From: Hymenolepis diminuta
Lineage: Eukaryota > Platyhelminthes > Cestoda > Cyclophyllidea > Hymenolepididae
Length of the DNA: 64,000 bases
Reading direction: 5' to 3'
Assembly (NCBI GenBank): GCA_900708905.1
Contig: CAADRB010000025.1
Coordinates: 301,650 to 365,649 of the forward strand
The translations under genes and the position numbers were made by a program. Every line of letters begins with the position of its first letter. Within the stretch, counting starts at the first letter, position 1. Below, piece after piece: positions 28,391-42,010 of this stretch. The notes beneath the pieces are model-generated. The model ran no database searches and was not told the origin of the DNA. It saw only the letters and a list, made by a program, of their open reading frames with translations.

Positions 28391-28860
28391 CAAATTTTAT
28401 CGCTTACAATTTTCATGTGCTTTTCGTGAAGTAACTTAAATTTAAATGAGACACAATAAGATGGACTTTTCAACTCAAGACTCCTAGATTAGTACCTCGT
28501 AGTTAGTCGCTACCCAAGTAGTCATTATTATTGAGTTCACCTTGATAAAGCTCACCATGAGCAAACTGTGGTTAGGATTTCAATATTAAAACAAACCGCT
28601 GGTAGTTTCATCTACTCGCTATTGGCTGCGACGAAAACCTAGGTGGTACGGTCAATGGCAGAAACAAATCAACAGCTCAACGATCACTGGATATGGCGTA
28701 CACAATCTCACTAATGAATCGGGAAGTTAATTCAAGAAATCCAGACTCAGGACGTTATAAAGTGTATTATTCTCCTTAGGAGAACGTTAATAACTCTGTA
28801 CTTCGATAATTCAAAGTAAGACTCTTGAGGCTTTAGCTTTATTACTAACTTCTCTTCTTG

Positions 28861-28883
28861 ACCCCTCCCCCCCCCTCCCCCCC
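28861..28883 (+). repeat. C-rich low-complexity tract
   Basis: Almost pure C (broken by an A and two T), standing out sharply from the AT-rich surroundings. Confidence 0.85.
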
Positions 28884-29445
28884 ATATTTTCATACTTCAT
28901 TAGTCTCAGCTGCTGTTCTCCTTATTCAAAATTTTTTCATACTTACAACTTTTTATTAAAATTAAGGACAATTTTTATTACTGTTACGAGCTAGTTATGG
29001 AAAAACGGAGGAACAGTTCAACAGGGGTGAAGCGGAGAGACTGAAAAGAAATTAACTATGAAGACGGGATAACAAAAGTCGTACTTTGTTTAAATTGAGG
29101 ATGCGTTAAGATTGGATTGTATTCATGTCTGTGATATTTAGAGCTTGTGGAGTGGTTTATATAAGTGTTAAGTGGTTAATTATGCCATCTCAACTCATTT
29201 TTATCCTCCAACATGTGGAACATAGTAAGACTCAATAGAATTCATTCCAATTCCAATAGGAATGGCCAGTGCCAACAAGATATCAACCGTCTTTTTCGAA
29301 TGTCCGAATGCCGACTTTTGTAGAAGCGAGTTAGAATGATTCGGGCTGTCAGATTAGCATTTCACAATTTCTCATCTATTCACTGACCGACATTAACCAA
29401 GCTGTCAGCCGCAATTTTGTAAATGACAAACACAACCTTTGAATT

Positions 29446-29525
29446 TTGGCAGATGGGAATTGCCTGAACACCAGTTTGGCCAGAAAATCTTTTGTATTTA
29501 ATAAAAAACTTATTACTTGGGTTAT
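29446..29525 (+). repeat. Short dispersed repeat, unit 2
   Basis: GCAGATGGGAATTGCCTGAACA plus an AT-rich tail, in the same orientation as the unit at 28297, about 1.15 kb away. Confidence 0.3.
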
Positions 29526-32500
29526 TTGACCTCCATTTCAAAAGAAAAAATATATTTCTGATAGATTTCAATCGCATGTGGCGAAATTCTTACCTGATGA
29601 TTATTTCCTAAGAGTCGAAACCACTCGCTGCAACTCTTAATTAAGAGGATGGCTGCCTAACCCCATCTATTACGAGAGAGGTGGGAAGTTATCAACTTCT
29701 GGATTTCCACCTAAATCCAGAGAATGTGACAAAGCGTTTTAATCTCGCTTCGTTTCGTCTTTATAGTCGAATACAAAAACGTGAGAATGGGGTTGTATTT
29801 CTTGTAAAATCTAAAATACCTGAGCTCAAACAGGAACAAGTATTTTATGGAGGCCAATAAAAATACATGGGTTGGTCTAACAATTTGAATCAGATTTACC
29901 TAAATGGAACATCTTCAGGATCAACTTGACCCAAATTAACACTCTGCAACCTCTGAATCCCCTAATTTCAAATCTTGCTAGATATCCCTCCTTTTATCCC
30001 CTTTGGTATACTTTACATTACCAAAAGTACACCACTTCGTCAGGAGTATTTTAAAAATACGATTTCTTATTTGACTTCATTTCACTTTTTGTGAATTAAA
30101 TCATACTTTTAATGGAAATGCTAACGCGAAATTTACTACTCAAAAAGAAATGAGCCATTATTAAGACCTCAAAATTAGTATTAATACAACATATTTTCTT
30201 CATTGGGTTGTTTCAACTGCGAGCCTATCGCTTGGACTGTTTTAACTATCATTCCAAGTGTTAGAAACGTTTTCTATTTGCTATCTTGAACGATGTCTAT
30301 CTGAATGAAAAACTTGAGAGATTGGTGTTTCCAGTCACTGAATACGCGACAATATGTCTCAATATCTTGCCATGTACACAGTTCATTCCTATTCTACTAG
30401 TGCAATTAGCAGCTCTGAATAGGGGAGTGACACTATCACTCGGTCAATTTGCGTGTACGCTTTCTTCTAAAATCCGACAGATCTGAACTAAATGAGATTA
30501 AGAAAGTACAAATGAATGGAAATCTTCGTTCTTCTTGTAAGGCAACATCCACTTGATATGAAATCTTATCTCTAATCTAACACTCTCAAAATCTCAAGAA
30601 ATGAAAATTTTGGGAGTGAAAAGGCCTTAATCGATACTGGGCTATGTAGAAATCTTGGTTTCAACACCGACATTGCCAAATTCTTCTTCCATCAGTAAAT
30701 GTTATACTGAAAGCTGGACATCCATTGTCCTAAGCGTATCTCTGACATGACCATCGGATTAACCGATTAGATTCACCGCCGAAATGAACCAACATAGAAG
30801 ACGCAAAAGAATTAACTTAAAACTTAACTTTTATTGTCCGTTTTCTTAAAATATTTACTCGTTCACGTGCAGTACTTTCGTTTCAGTGTTGATTCCAATG
30901 CAATTATAACTGAAAACCCGACAATATAGAAATCGGAAATATGAAGCAGCTGTATGGACAAAATTTTAAGAAGTTTCGAAATCTGCTTCTTATAACCAAT
31001 TAAATTTAGTTAACTACAAGAGTAGGAGGGGGAATACAAAATATTGAAAAGTGATCTGTAAACTTAAATCACGTTCAGTTCCATTAAACTACAGGGGTCA
31101 ATAAAAGATAAAAAAAGGATTTGAATTCGAGCAGCAAATGAATTGTTTGTCATAGCAACAAAAAGTAGCGAGGTTGATATGATAAATAAAATGATGAAAA
31201 GCAGGCTTATTTACCAAGTTTTTAAAAAATTAATAATTAATTCAAGATTATGCATCAAAAGTATAAATTTTTTGATTGGGCTCTTAGAAGTAAACGAATA
31301 TAAGACAAAGTTCAACAATTTTTTGCAAAGTTAAGAAAAAAGTACGACAGAGCAATTGAATAATCGTCTAATACTGATGAAAAGTTGAAAATTCCTGGCA
31401 TACTTTAGCGTCTAGATGTTATACAAGAAAACCTGAAAAAAAATTCCAGAAAAGATACTTTATCCTTAATGTCCCGCTAATATGTCCTTAGGTCAGACAC
31501 AAAGCGAGATTAATTAAATAAATTAATGGGGGCCGGTAATTCCATAAAATACAAAAACGCGAAAAATAAAAATAAAATGCAAATGTACTTTCTACTTAAT
31601 TGTTGTAAGTAGCCATTCTAGATAATTGTCAAATCGAAAGATTTAAAATTTAGTGCTCTTGTATTAAATAATTGAGCTTCCACCCTATCATTTGGCAAAT
31701 AATTGAAATATAATCGATCTCGACTTGAATTTTTTAATATTAATATGCCACTATTGAACAGGTCAAAATATTGTCGTCATAAAGTTTTATTAAATTGTTT
31801 TCCGACACTGAACAACTTTGTTCTCTATTATGTGATTTCAATTTCAAAAATATGCAACTACGCACCTACTGCAGAACTCAATAGCTTAATTTCCAGGTAC
31901 ACCGTCGAGTGATTTATTTATATTTGAAGTGCCAAGCCACTTATATGATCTGTAGCATTCCATAAGACGTATACTGGGAGACATAATTCTGCGCTGACTT
32001 GATTGTCAGATGACGATTGCTTTTGGTTGTCCATCTATTGAACAAGGAATGCAAAATCAGTTGTCTCTCTTAGCGAACTGAAAGTGACCCGAGAGGAATC
32101 GGAGTTTATCAGAGAAAAGGTACGCAGCATAATAGAATACAAGTGCCTGAACGTAGCTATCCTGAGAGAGAAGGGAGCACGAGTATAGCAGAAATCCCAA
32201 GCAGTTCGTGTGCCATTGTTTGCTTATTTGGGCTCCCCCCACGGGACCTTGGGCACTGATTAACTCTTCTTCCATGTTAATTATTCATACAAGGTTGAAC
32301 ATGAATGAGTGGTTAAATAAAACAGCCATTCTGATTAGCTGGTGAAATCATAAACTTAGACCGTCCTGGTTTATCATGGCGGTCCCCATGCATACCAATT
32401 ATGGCACCTTAATTCACCCTCTATCACAACTTCATTTCCACTTGATCAATGCTGACACTCCCTTCCCAAGTCCCAATTCCTCTTAGTTCTTCCTGTTTTA

Positions 32501-33179
32501 CTTTCTCGTTTCTTCACGATTATCCATTAAACATGCTACTTCAATCTTAGTATTCTCATTTTGAAAGGATTCTCGTTTCCCATTTACATTTAGAAAGGCC
32601 ATTAGACTGTGAGGGATTATAGACTACAATTATAGGGTCCAAAAAGTAGCTCTATTGGTTGGATTACAGCTACTTTAAACTCCTTGGGTGATGGTTGTTA
32701 AGTCTCATTGTCCTACACGACTCTCCTACATTTGTATCCTTAGATTTTTACAATTGTTATGTTATCCTTTGAACCACATATACTTCTTCTGTATACACAC
32801 ACAAGACCGTCGCTACCTCCACTTTATCACCAGCACCTTTGGACCGCCTCATTGTTTTAGGTGTTCTGTTTGCAAAAATACCTGTTAATAGATCTGCTTC
32901 AGTGAAGATACACAGAAATTGGAAGGTATAGCCTCCAGAATAAATAGAAGCTGAAATCAGTTACATAGTTGCATGCCGCAGAGGTAAGTCTAACAGTTGA
33001 GCATTGAATTAGACGAGAATTGATACTTCCTACATGGTATGGTAAAGGCTTGTTGGATGAAGAAATCTCCCAACAATTATCCTTAGTAAAGAAATGCCAA
33101 TTCGAAGCCTCTCTACTGAGTAAAGATTTCTCTTTCTGTCACCACTCTATATTATCGTTAGTGATTTAACTAATAATTT

Positions 33180-33245
33180 CAATCGCTGGTGCCGATCTCG
33201 TGACCTCCAACTTGTGAGAGAGGCACATTGTCACTGTCAATTGCT
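33180..33245 (-). repeat. tRNA-like (SINE-type) fragment
   Basis: On the minus strand GGAGGTCACGAGATCGGCACC resembles the T-arm/B-box region of a tRNA (GAGGTCACGAGTTCGAACC type). The 5' half is not tRNA-like. Confidence 0.35.
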
Positions 33246-35773
33246 TGAAAAGTCTCTTACAAAGGAATTGCACCACGTTGATCGCAATCTAACGCGTGAA
33301 ATGCATGTTCTCATGCCTTGATTTACTTTTCTTGCCCTTTTAACAATTTTCAAACGACTATTGATTTCCTTCCAGAATATTATGATCCATTTAGTTCTTT
33401 ACATTTCAAAAAAGTTCCGAAATTTGACACCTCAAAAATGTCAGCATCTAGCAACTCATATTTAATTTATTCAGCACTTCACTTAAGCACCATGTGGTGT
33501 AGAACAATTAACGTTCTTGAATCCATTAGAAGTTGAGTTAACAACAATTTAGAATTCACCTTGAGTAAACTGCAACGAGCTCTGCTTTATTTAAAGCATC
33601 TTTGAAGGTCTCATCCACCTGCTTATGGGTTAAAAAAATGCAAACATAGACGATGAGTCATAGAGATATGATTAATCATTCGATCAGATCAACTCGTCGA
33701 CAAGCTCCAAAACATCACGGAGTTCATTTTTGCCTTCTTCTATGACAAAAATAGAGAGGGGATATGAAAACAATATCGATGGATTTAACGTTCTCCGTGA
33801 ATGACCATATTAGGGAACTGATCAATCATCAGCCATTACCGATTGAACATGAGTGGCAGAGACAGTTACAATTTTAAATGCATATATTTTAATCAACAGA
33901 TAGTATCAATGATACAATTTCAACAGAGGGGATAAACCTTCAATGATGCATTTGCTAGGAGAGGATGAAAGTCAAATGTGAAGATTTCTGTCCTGATACC
34001 TAGATTGTGGAGCTCTACTCACGGCTATTTTGAGATATTTTGACAGCATTCTATTTAGACAAAGTTGATTGGGCAAAAATAATACTAGAGGTCTGTTTTC
34101 AAGGCGTCGGCTTCAATTTATATTTTACTGAGCCAGCACTTCATAAGCCCGCTCGAATTCATCTGGGAGAGGAAGTGTATAACCGATTCAATCGGCTCAA
34201 GAGAATGGGTGTTAAAGTAATTCTGCAAATACTTCTTATACTGTAGCGGTGCTTCTTATCCTCAAGTTAATTAGTACTCTTTTGTAGTCATAACTTATCT
34301 GAATTGTAGCCAATACTCAACACCAAACCTTTGGTCGATTGATTTAGGTGCACTCCTCCAAAGTGCATGGGAAACATCAAAGCAGCCAAGATTCCACTCT
34401 TATTATTTTGTATCCTCAAGCTGCCTGTTTCGCACAAAACTACATTTGCCGTCCTACATAAACAGCCATGTACACACATTCTCTAGTGATCTCTGGTCCC
34501 CTTTCAATAAGCTCTACCCTCCTTTTCTTTGTCCTGTTGACGTAGTGAAGATCGATAGAAGATGTAGCGTTAAGATAAGACTAGCTAAGGGGAAATCAGA
34601 TACCTTAGCCACTATTAACCCTTCAAAAATACTTTCAGTCAAAAAATTGGGTCAATTCCAAGTCACAAACTTAACCGCTCCACATCTTATCCAAATCAGT
34701 TACATTGGACTGTAACAGGAAACAAGTGAATAGTTTCGATGCTCAAAGCAAGGTTCTGTAACAGCCACATTAGCGACTAACCCCACACGTGCCAAGCTAT
34801 AAAAATGTTACACTATCTTAATAACTGAGCTATTGAGTCACGAATCTCCTATCTTCTTATTGAATTTAAGCGGCTGTAGGCACACTGCAATTGAGTCGGT
34901 AACTGACAATATTGACATTTCACCTAGACGGACTAATAGCGATAGGCACTATCCAAACTCTTAATGAATAAATTCAACCGGTACCACATCAATAAACAAT
35001 GAACAAATACAATTAGAGTAACATAACCGCAAGGAATTTAAAACCGCCCACGTGTGACACTAAGCAGCATCATTTATTATCGGAAATAATGGAATATCTA
35101 CTTACAACTAAGAGATCAAATACACAACCCTCCGGAGAAGAAACTATTACATTTTCATACAGCAATGTAAACTAACAGATATGTGAGCGAAAATCTTCAG
35201 AATTTTCTATTAAAACTAAAGAGCGAGCTCCCAGGAGAGGATTCTCAGAGCATTTAAAAAGGTGTAAGTCGAAAAAATCTATCAGAAACGAATCTACCTA
35301 CGGAAACCAAAGTAAAATGCAAAAAAGTGCACATGAAAGCAGGAAGTTGTTTGATTTTGACTGGCAAGTCTTGACAATACGATGTCCAAAACATACGTGT
35401 GGAATACGCACAAGGTTGAGTGCTTGATCAAAACAAGTAGGCTAAACTAACAAAATGGCAATATGAGGGCAAAACTATTACGATCAGAGCAAAAGAGGTA
35501 ATGATTCGACAATTTAAACCGAGATCACAGCATTCTACGCTAGTGGCTAGATTAGCAAGCTCTAAAGATGTTACCTGAGTAGAATTTTCCAGAAGTGAAT
35601 GAAAAAACGTGCATACACAGGTGCATAATTGGACGAGAATAAATATTAAGATTGCGAACTAACGAGTAAACACAGTGCGCATTACAGAAATCTTATTATA
35701 AGCATTGTCATCATCATCAAAGAATTTTCCGATTTTGTGTTGTGGGAATTGGATAGGAGAGGGGAAGATAAAT

Positions 35774-36716
35774 TTAAGTTGATTCCTCGGATTGACTTGG
35801 ATTTGCATATTTGCGTGTCCATTCACAGGCTAAAAATAAAACAAAAGAACATAAATTATGACATTTTTTAAATTTAGAAACAAAAATGAAATGACGATGT
35901 CGGCTCTTCGATTTAACCACCTGATACAAATATGGTAATTTCGATTGAGCAATTTGTTAACTGGAGCCACAGATTACCTGTAATTTACGAAGTCCCTCAT
36001 AACTCTGAATGTAAGATAAGTTGAATATTAAGTTTTATCCGCAGTGATAATTCGGCTTACATTCTACATACCAATCTTAGAAGAAAATATATCCGATAAA
36101 AGCCTCCAAATCTTTGTGTTATCACAGACATACACCTTTTTTAAAGTAACTACATAAATCCAACTCGAAAATAGTGCCAAAAAGTGTGCAAAGGTAGACT
36201 ACAATGTGAATAAGCCAATAAACTACCAATTTTGATAGCTTGAGCTTCGTCGGACTTCCACTGGCTAGCGACATCGTTTGCAAGTGGATCATCTGGATTA
36301 GGCGCACTGAGAAGAGCCTGAATCGATAGCAAAACAGTGCGAATCTGAAGAGCGGGACTCCATTTCTCTAAATTTACATTATGTCTTAGGGAAAACAAGC
36401 GAACCTTTTAAGATGTCTAAGCATATTCGACCAACGTTATCTATATTTGGATGATAGATTTTTGTTAAAAAAAGACATTTAGGTGCTGTCATTGGATACT
36501 CCTCCGGAAGGAAAAGTTGCAGTTTGAAACGGCCACCTTCGTATGGACTATCTTTCGGTCCGTTTACGATGACATGAAAAAAGCGTGCGTTCGTTTCATC
36601 AATTTCCACTTCTATTCCATCGATTGGCTCAGTTTGGAGCCTCTGTGTTTCCTAAGCCAAAATATAATTATTAACAAACATACTTTAATAATCCTCGGAG
36701 AAAGCGAACTGCTCAT
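35774..36716 (-). CDS. UBE2N: Ubiquitin-conjugating enzyme E2 N (Ubc13-type), paralogue 1
   Basis: Exons on the minus strand: 36716-36684, 36651-36405, 36367-36227 and 35829-35774 (TAA), giving 158 aa. Introns are 32, 37 and 397 nt. Family knowledge: Ubc13 pairs with a Uev/Mms2 partner to build K63-linked ubiquitin chains in DNA-damage tolerance and signalling. Seen: N-terminal [27 protein letters not shown], the YHPN motif (His78-Asn80), GRICLD with catalytic Cys88, [19 protein letters not shown], and a C-terminal EWTRKYA, close to the family along its whole length. The last exon and the 11-codon first exon were placed by phase and similarity. It lies 2.6 kb downstream of a second copy on the same strand. 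Intron 2 starts with an unusual GTTCG donor. An intact, probably functional gene. Confidence 0.93.
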
Positions 36717-39345
36717 TACGCGAGATAACAACAATAAGCGACGTTTTGAAAAATTTGCGTTTGTTTGGCCCATTATAAAAATTCTGATTTTGTGAATTCA
36801 ATTCGGGATGGAATAATATATTTGCATTTGGGTTAAAATGTAGGACTGAGAATTTTATATCCTTTTATCTACCGAAATATTGTCCTTTCATCGTCTTTGC
36901 TCGTAATTGATTTACTGGGATAAATAATTGCTTCCTATAATATATTTGTTAATAATTATATTATTTTCCATTATATTCTTATAATTGCCTAATCAATGGT
37001 CGCCGAACCCACAAATATTTCATTCCTCTCAAGTACTTTTTGGTTAATTACTTGTATTGTTTTTTTCAATCTTAACAGTAGACAAATTTCGGCTTCTGAA
37101 TTTAGATACTGATACATAATAGTTGACGCTGCTTCTGCAGTAATAGTTTGAGTCAAGTTGGTCCAAATCAATCTCTTCTTTTATACGCATTTAGTAATCA
37201 TTAAAAAGATACATGGGCCTATTTAAGGAAATTTAAGATTCAACTTATATGCTGGGGTATGATATTTGCATTAGACTTTGGAATGAACGGAGTCTGCCGT
37301 ACTTTTTGTTGCAACATCATCTGTGGATGCAGTAAATCTGATTATTGTTGCCAGCAATAATTGATCATCTTCTTCTACAAGTAAATTCAATATTAGATAA
37401 TGTATGTTTTATTTATAATGCAACTACTCACTGAATAGGGATTACATAGTACTCAAGAATAGAGATCTAAAGAATTGAATAACGAAATAATGTGCTGAAT
37501 TACTAGATGACGTACATGAATGAATAAGTGATACTGTTCGACTGAATGAATTGAGCAGGGACTCACACATATAAAAGAATCCATATACTCAGGCACTGCT
37601 ATTGTCAAGGTATGACAGTTCTTAATTGGGGAGTGGAATTAAGATAATGCGTTCAATAAAAAAAATTCAGTAGAATGACTCGGTTGAATAGAGAGTGATA
37701 GGCGTAGATGAATGACACAACTGGAATAAAGTCACTTGAAAAATGAGACACAAAAAAGCAGAGAAGAATTCAACTTAACACTCAGCAATAGAAATTAAAT
37801 TAGATATGTCTATATTGGTCCTTTAAAAATTACTTTCTACTATAAAATAAATGTAAAATGCTTTAGATTTCGTCATGTTCGGATAGTGATCTTCCTTTAT
37901 GTTTTAATTTAAAAACTTAGGAATAAATAATTTTGAAAGAATGTTTCTAAATATATGGATTTATGATGATAAGTGTGACACCCCGTTACTACTTCCTGAT
38001 CTGTGGATCTATCTTCGAGATTCTGAGTTTCAATACTGGCACTTCAGTTTGCTGTGGATTAAATTGACACGTGATATTATTACGAGGTTCTTTATATTAT
38101 GGTGCTCAATAATAAAAATAGCAGAAATGAAAACTTTGAGTTTCCAGTAAAACCTACTAATCCACTTTTTCTCTTTTTCTTCATTTATATAAAGGATTCT
38201 AAACTATCGTCATAAAATTCCGAAGATATAAGTGGAAATAAAATATCAATTATCATTTTTTGATAATAAGTATACATATCGTCCTTATTTGTGTAAAAAT
38301 CTGAGAGAAGATACACGAGAAAGCCTTGAGGGATCTAAAAATAGTAATTTTAAATGAAAGGGAATTGATGTGACTGTTCGATAAATTCTGAAATCTCAAT
38401 AATTAAACGATTGAAATTGATATATTTGTAATTATAAGAATATTTTGCAACGGCAACCATGACTACTCGTTTGTCAAGCATATGACCGAGATTCCGATGT
38501 TGAAACATCAGCCTATGAATGCACAGCAGTTAATTTTGATATATCGACATCATTGAGTGGATTTGAGGGATAGTGCTTTGAAAATTGCTATAGCCACCAA
38601 ATGCAAGATCTCCACTATAGTGTCCACAGGCAGTCAAGCTGTGTGTTCGTGTGTTTGCACATAGATACCGAGACACCGACAACGAGACATGACTGACGTT
38701 TAACGAAGAAACAGTCACATATTGATGACCATTGTTACTGCTGTTAGTTTTTGCTCAAACAGCAAACAAATCCCTTAATGATTCTTGTTCTTCCCTCCCC
38801 ACCCTCATAGCACTTTCATTTCGCACTTCTGTACCTAGATGTTCTTTAAAGGTTCTTATTTAGGTCTCACTCTCTACAAACACTCAGACAGTCCTCTTAT
38901 CTTTTGCTAAGTGTTACTTTCAACTTACAGCGTATGCACCCACCCCTTACATGGTTATCCCAACACTTGTGAAACCTATTATTTTAACCCATGCAAATAA
39001 TTAGTTTGCGGAGATAAACATGTCTATATTTCCGCACAAGGCTGACATACATATCTAATACACAAAAATCTTAGGAAACCAAAAACAACATAGACAAATG
39101 AAAACGGGTCTATTTAATGTACTTCCATTAGGAGGCACAGAACTAATCCCGAATTTGATTACGCGAGGCTATCGGGTACTATTATCCCTCCATTCACACA
39201 AACAACCCATTCAAACAATTTCCAAATGGTGGCACACATACAAAGTTTCCCAAATATATGTTAAAGAGCTATCTAAAAAATATTTATTATTTCAATCAAA
39301 AATTACTACAATAGGACTTTGAAAGTAATAAGACGAGAAATGTAA
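36717..39345. other. Spacer between the two UBE2N genes
   Basis: AT-rich, with no exon or recognised repeat. It should contain the promoter of the downstream paralogue. Confidence 0.4.
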
Positions 39346-40063
39346 CTAAAAAAAGTTAGAAGTATCCCCCAGGTCTCTTCTTGAGGCATATCTTTGAGTC
39401 CATTCTCGAGCTACAGACAAATTGTCAGTTTAAAGTTTTGGTTTTTCAATTAAAACTAAATTTCTGGGGGTCTGAAAAATTACCAGTTTGAAGAGCTCCA
39501 GCCTCATTTTGTCTCCATTCAGCCGTCACATGATTTGCAAGAAAATCATTTGGATTAGGGGTCGCAAGAAGAGCTTGAATCGAAAGTAACACAGTTCTGA
39601 CATGTAGAGCAGCACTCCATTTCGCTAAAGTCAATAAAGAAGAGATCACTTGGGCCAAAATCCAAAATATCACGACCTTATTTATTAAAAAAATTATAAA
39701 AAAGCAAGACAAACGAACACTTCAAACTATCCAAACATATGCGTCCGATTTGGTCGATATTAGGATGATAGATTTTGGTCATGAAAAGACACCTAGGAGG
39801 TTTATGAGGATAATCTTCAGGCAGAAAGAGCTGAAGCTTAAAGAAACCACCTTCGTATGGGCTATCCTTCGGGCCTTCAATGATAGCACAGAAATATCTA
39901 TTATTCGACTCATCTACAGCTACCTTGATTCCTTCAACCGGCTCTGTAAGAAGCGTTTCTCTCTCCTAAGATAAACATAGTCAACTTATCGTGAAAAAAA
40001 GTACTACTTTACACTGAGCAATAATCTCCTTACCTTATGGATTCGTCTAGGTATATAATTCAT
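39346..40063 (-). CDS. UBE2N: Ubiquitin-conjugating enzyme E2 N (Ubc13-type), paralogue 2
   Basis: Exons on the minus strand: 40063-40034, 39965-39719, 39624-39484 and 39410-39346 (TAG), giving 160 aa. Exons 2 and 3 (247 and 141 nt) have exactly the lengths of paralogue 1, and phases are identical. Seen: [10 protein letters not shown] start, [25 protein letters not shown] with catalytic Cys87, [11 protein letters not shown] and a C-terminal AREWTQRYA. It matches paralogue 1 at roughly two thirds of exon-2 residues. Differences sit close to the active site: LDSLKSKWSAAL here against LDILKEKWSPAL in paralogue 1. It also has a longer, charged C-terminal tail. The catalytic machinery is present, so it is probably active, perhaps with changed partner choice (inference). 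Intron 2 again uses a GTTCG donor. Confidence 0.92.
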
Positions 40064-40937
40064 TTTGGTATATTTATACGACGAAAAAAGGACGCGAGCT
40101 TAAAATCGAAAGTGAAGCGCAAACAAGGTTCCTCCAAGGACACTATAGTTTTGTCGTAATAGACATGTTAAACAAAGCTAATAATTTTCCATGTTAATTT
40201 ATTTAATACTCTAGTTTAATCAGTAATTTTTTTCTTTTTTTCATGGATCATAAAATATTAACTTAGGCCGAATACTACCGGTTGATTGAATAATAATTGC
40301 ACCAAGAGAAACATGATAAAATACGGATGGCAATAATTTCTTAATTGAACTTCAATAAGTATAATATGTAGTAAGTGATCATTTCAAAATCGGGATGCGT
40401 TGACTTGAAATAAAGTATTATCAAAAATAGCTATAGGATGGAAAACTTAGCGATTCACATTAAATCCATTAGTGGGATTTATTTCTATATATAAAGTAAT
40501 TGAACAACAGGTCATATAATTTAAGGCATATTTTGTCATACCTAAATACAATCACTGATTGCTGACTATTAAATTTGCGCTTTTAGGTTGTCAACTTTTT
40601 AACTTGGACAGGACACACGAATATGTTCTCGTCATTAGATTTCGCCATTCCGTTGTTTTGAGATGTCTTACACTAATTAAATGTTCTAGTAAAGTTTTTA
40701 AAATTATTGCATAATTTGTTACCAATCAGTAGAAGATTGATTCATAATGTAACTTATTTTCTTATTTTCGTGTCAGAAAATGTATTGCACCTTACGAAAT
40801 GAAATTATTAAGTATATGGGCGATAATAAAAGTTTATAAATATATTTAGGGATATTTCGCGTTTGCAACATACTTTAACGTTTAACTCATTTGTCACTGC
40901 ATCGGTACCGATTGGTCGGAGACATGTAGCTGATGCT
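40064..40937. other. Intergenic, 5' flank of UBE2N paralogue 2
   Basis: AT-rich with no recognised feature. It holds the presumed promoter of the paralogue starting at 40063, but no clear core element was identified. Confidence 0.35.
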
Positions 40938-41282
40938 ACACCAATAAACGTTTTTGCTACACCTACGCAATCCTCCTAGCAGTCCTGGAAGCGTCTAGCA
41001 GAGTCTTCTATTATAAATTTGCTCCCGAAATTAGCTAGGCTTCTTCCAAAGTGGCAAGAACAAGACAGGTGTTGAGTAGGGAGGGTTCATTTATCCGTAA
41101 GCGATGAGATAGTAAGAATTTCATTTTATGAACAGAGCTCCGTATGGGATGAGATAGCAAGAATTTTAAACGAACAGAACTCCTTATGGGTCGCTGTTCA
41201 TGAACTTATATGCTAACAATGCTATGCAGCAGGAATATTGATTGCTGATTGACTGAGGAGGCCTCTGCAAGCGAACTCCACA
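40938..41282 (-). repeat. Dispersed repeat R1, copy A
   Basis: Read on the minus strand, this matches 56826-57135 over its whole length, from GCAGAGGCCTCCTCAG to TTATTGGTGTAGCATC. It includes CTCATCGCTTACGGAT, AATGAACCCTC, CTACTCAACACC and GACTCTGCTAGACGCT. Copy A carries an extra internal duplication of the CTATCTCATC...GGAGCTCTGTTC unit. A third, more diverged copy lies near 47.2 kb. No coding frame or known element was recognised. It could be an LTR or other non-autonomous element. Confidence 0.7.
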
Positions 41283-42010
41283 GACACCCTGCTGCATATA
41301 GCCTTTTCAAACTAAGTTTCGATCCCTACGCTCTCAAAAATATAAAAAAATGTATCCAAAATTCGTAACACAGTAAAATACTCAGTTATCAACGATTATT
41401 TTCTTTAAAAAATTATTTATTCGATGATATATTATTTGAAACAGCCTTTTCATTCATATTGCATTACAGATGGAAGTAAACTATGGTAGGGTATCAAAAA
41501 TCCATAAAATATTGCTCAATTATCTACTTTGTTAATCATGATTAGCAAAAGTTTTGACAGTACGTAATTGAAGGCTATTACTAGAAAAAGCCCGTGGACA
41601 ATATCAAGAGGGAGATATACCAAATGTATAAATAGGATTTGATTCACTTCGGCAAACCCTAAATGAACTCTTAAAGCTAAAACCTATAAACTCGTATCAG
41701 AAAGAAAGGCTGCGGAAAAATAAATAAGAAATAATGGTGAAAAAAATTGCCAGAGAGATCAGGAAATTTATACATTGTTTCACACTTTGATCTGATATGC
41801 AATTATTAATATGTATGATATATGCATAACCATACATAGACAGAACAAATTTTTACAAATTAAATATTTGGTATTTTGCAAAATTTAAGGTACTTCATAA
41901 AAGTAGGCTTTAAAGAGGTAGATCATTGAGGCGCTAGTTTTATTGCAGTCACCTTTTTTTCAGTTAATACTAACCTTCAAAAGACAACTGTTAATATTTC
42001 ATGATATTCT
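41283..42010. other. Intergenic, AT-rich
   Basis: Nothing recognised between the R1 repeat and the mariner remnant. Confidence 0.4.

Larger units (their letters stand above)
12638..35773. other. Long gene-poor interval
   Basis: About 23 kb in which I can support no spliced or single-exon gene. Open frames are short, overlap on both strands and have no family resemblance. What can be seen: an LTR-like remnant near 19 kb, tRNA-like fragments near 13115, 24660, 25285 and 33185, a short repeat pair at 28.3/29.45 kb and several simple repeats. A gene made of many small exons could be hidden here. Confidence 0.35.

Noticed and set aside
36517..36795. 92-codon plus-strand frame
   Set aside because: It is the antisense shadow of UBE2N paralogue 1 exons 1 and 2.
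39750..39974. 74-codon plus-strand frame
   Set aside because: Antisense shadow of UBE2N paralogue 2 exon 2.
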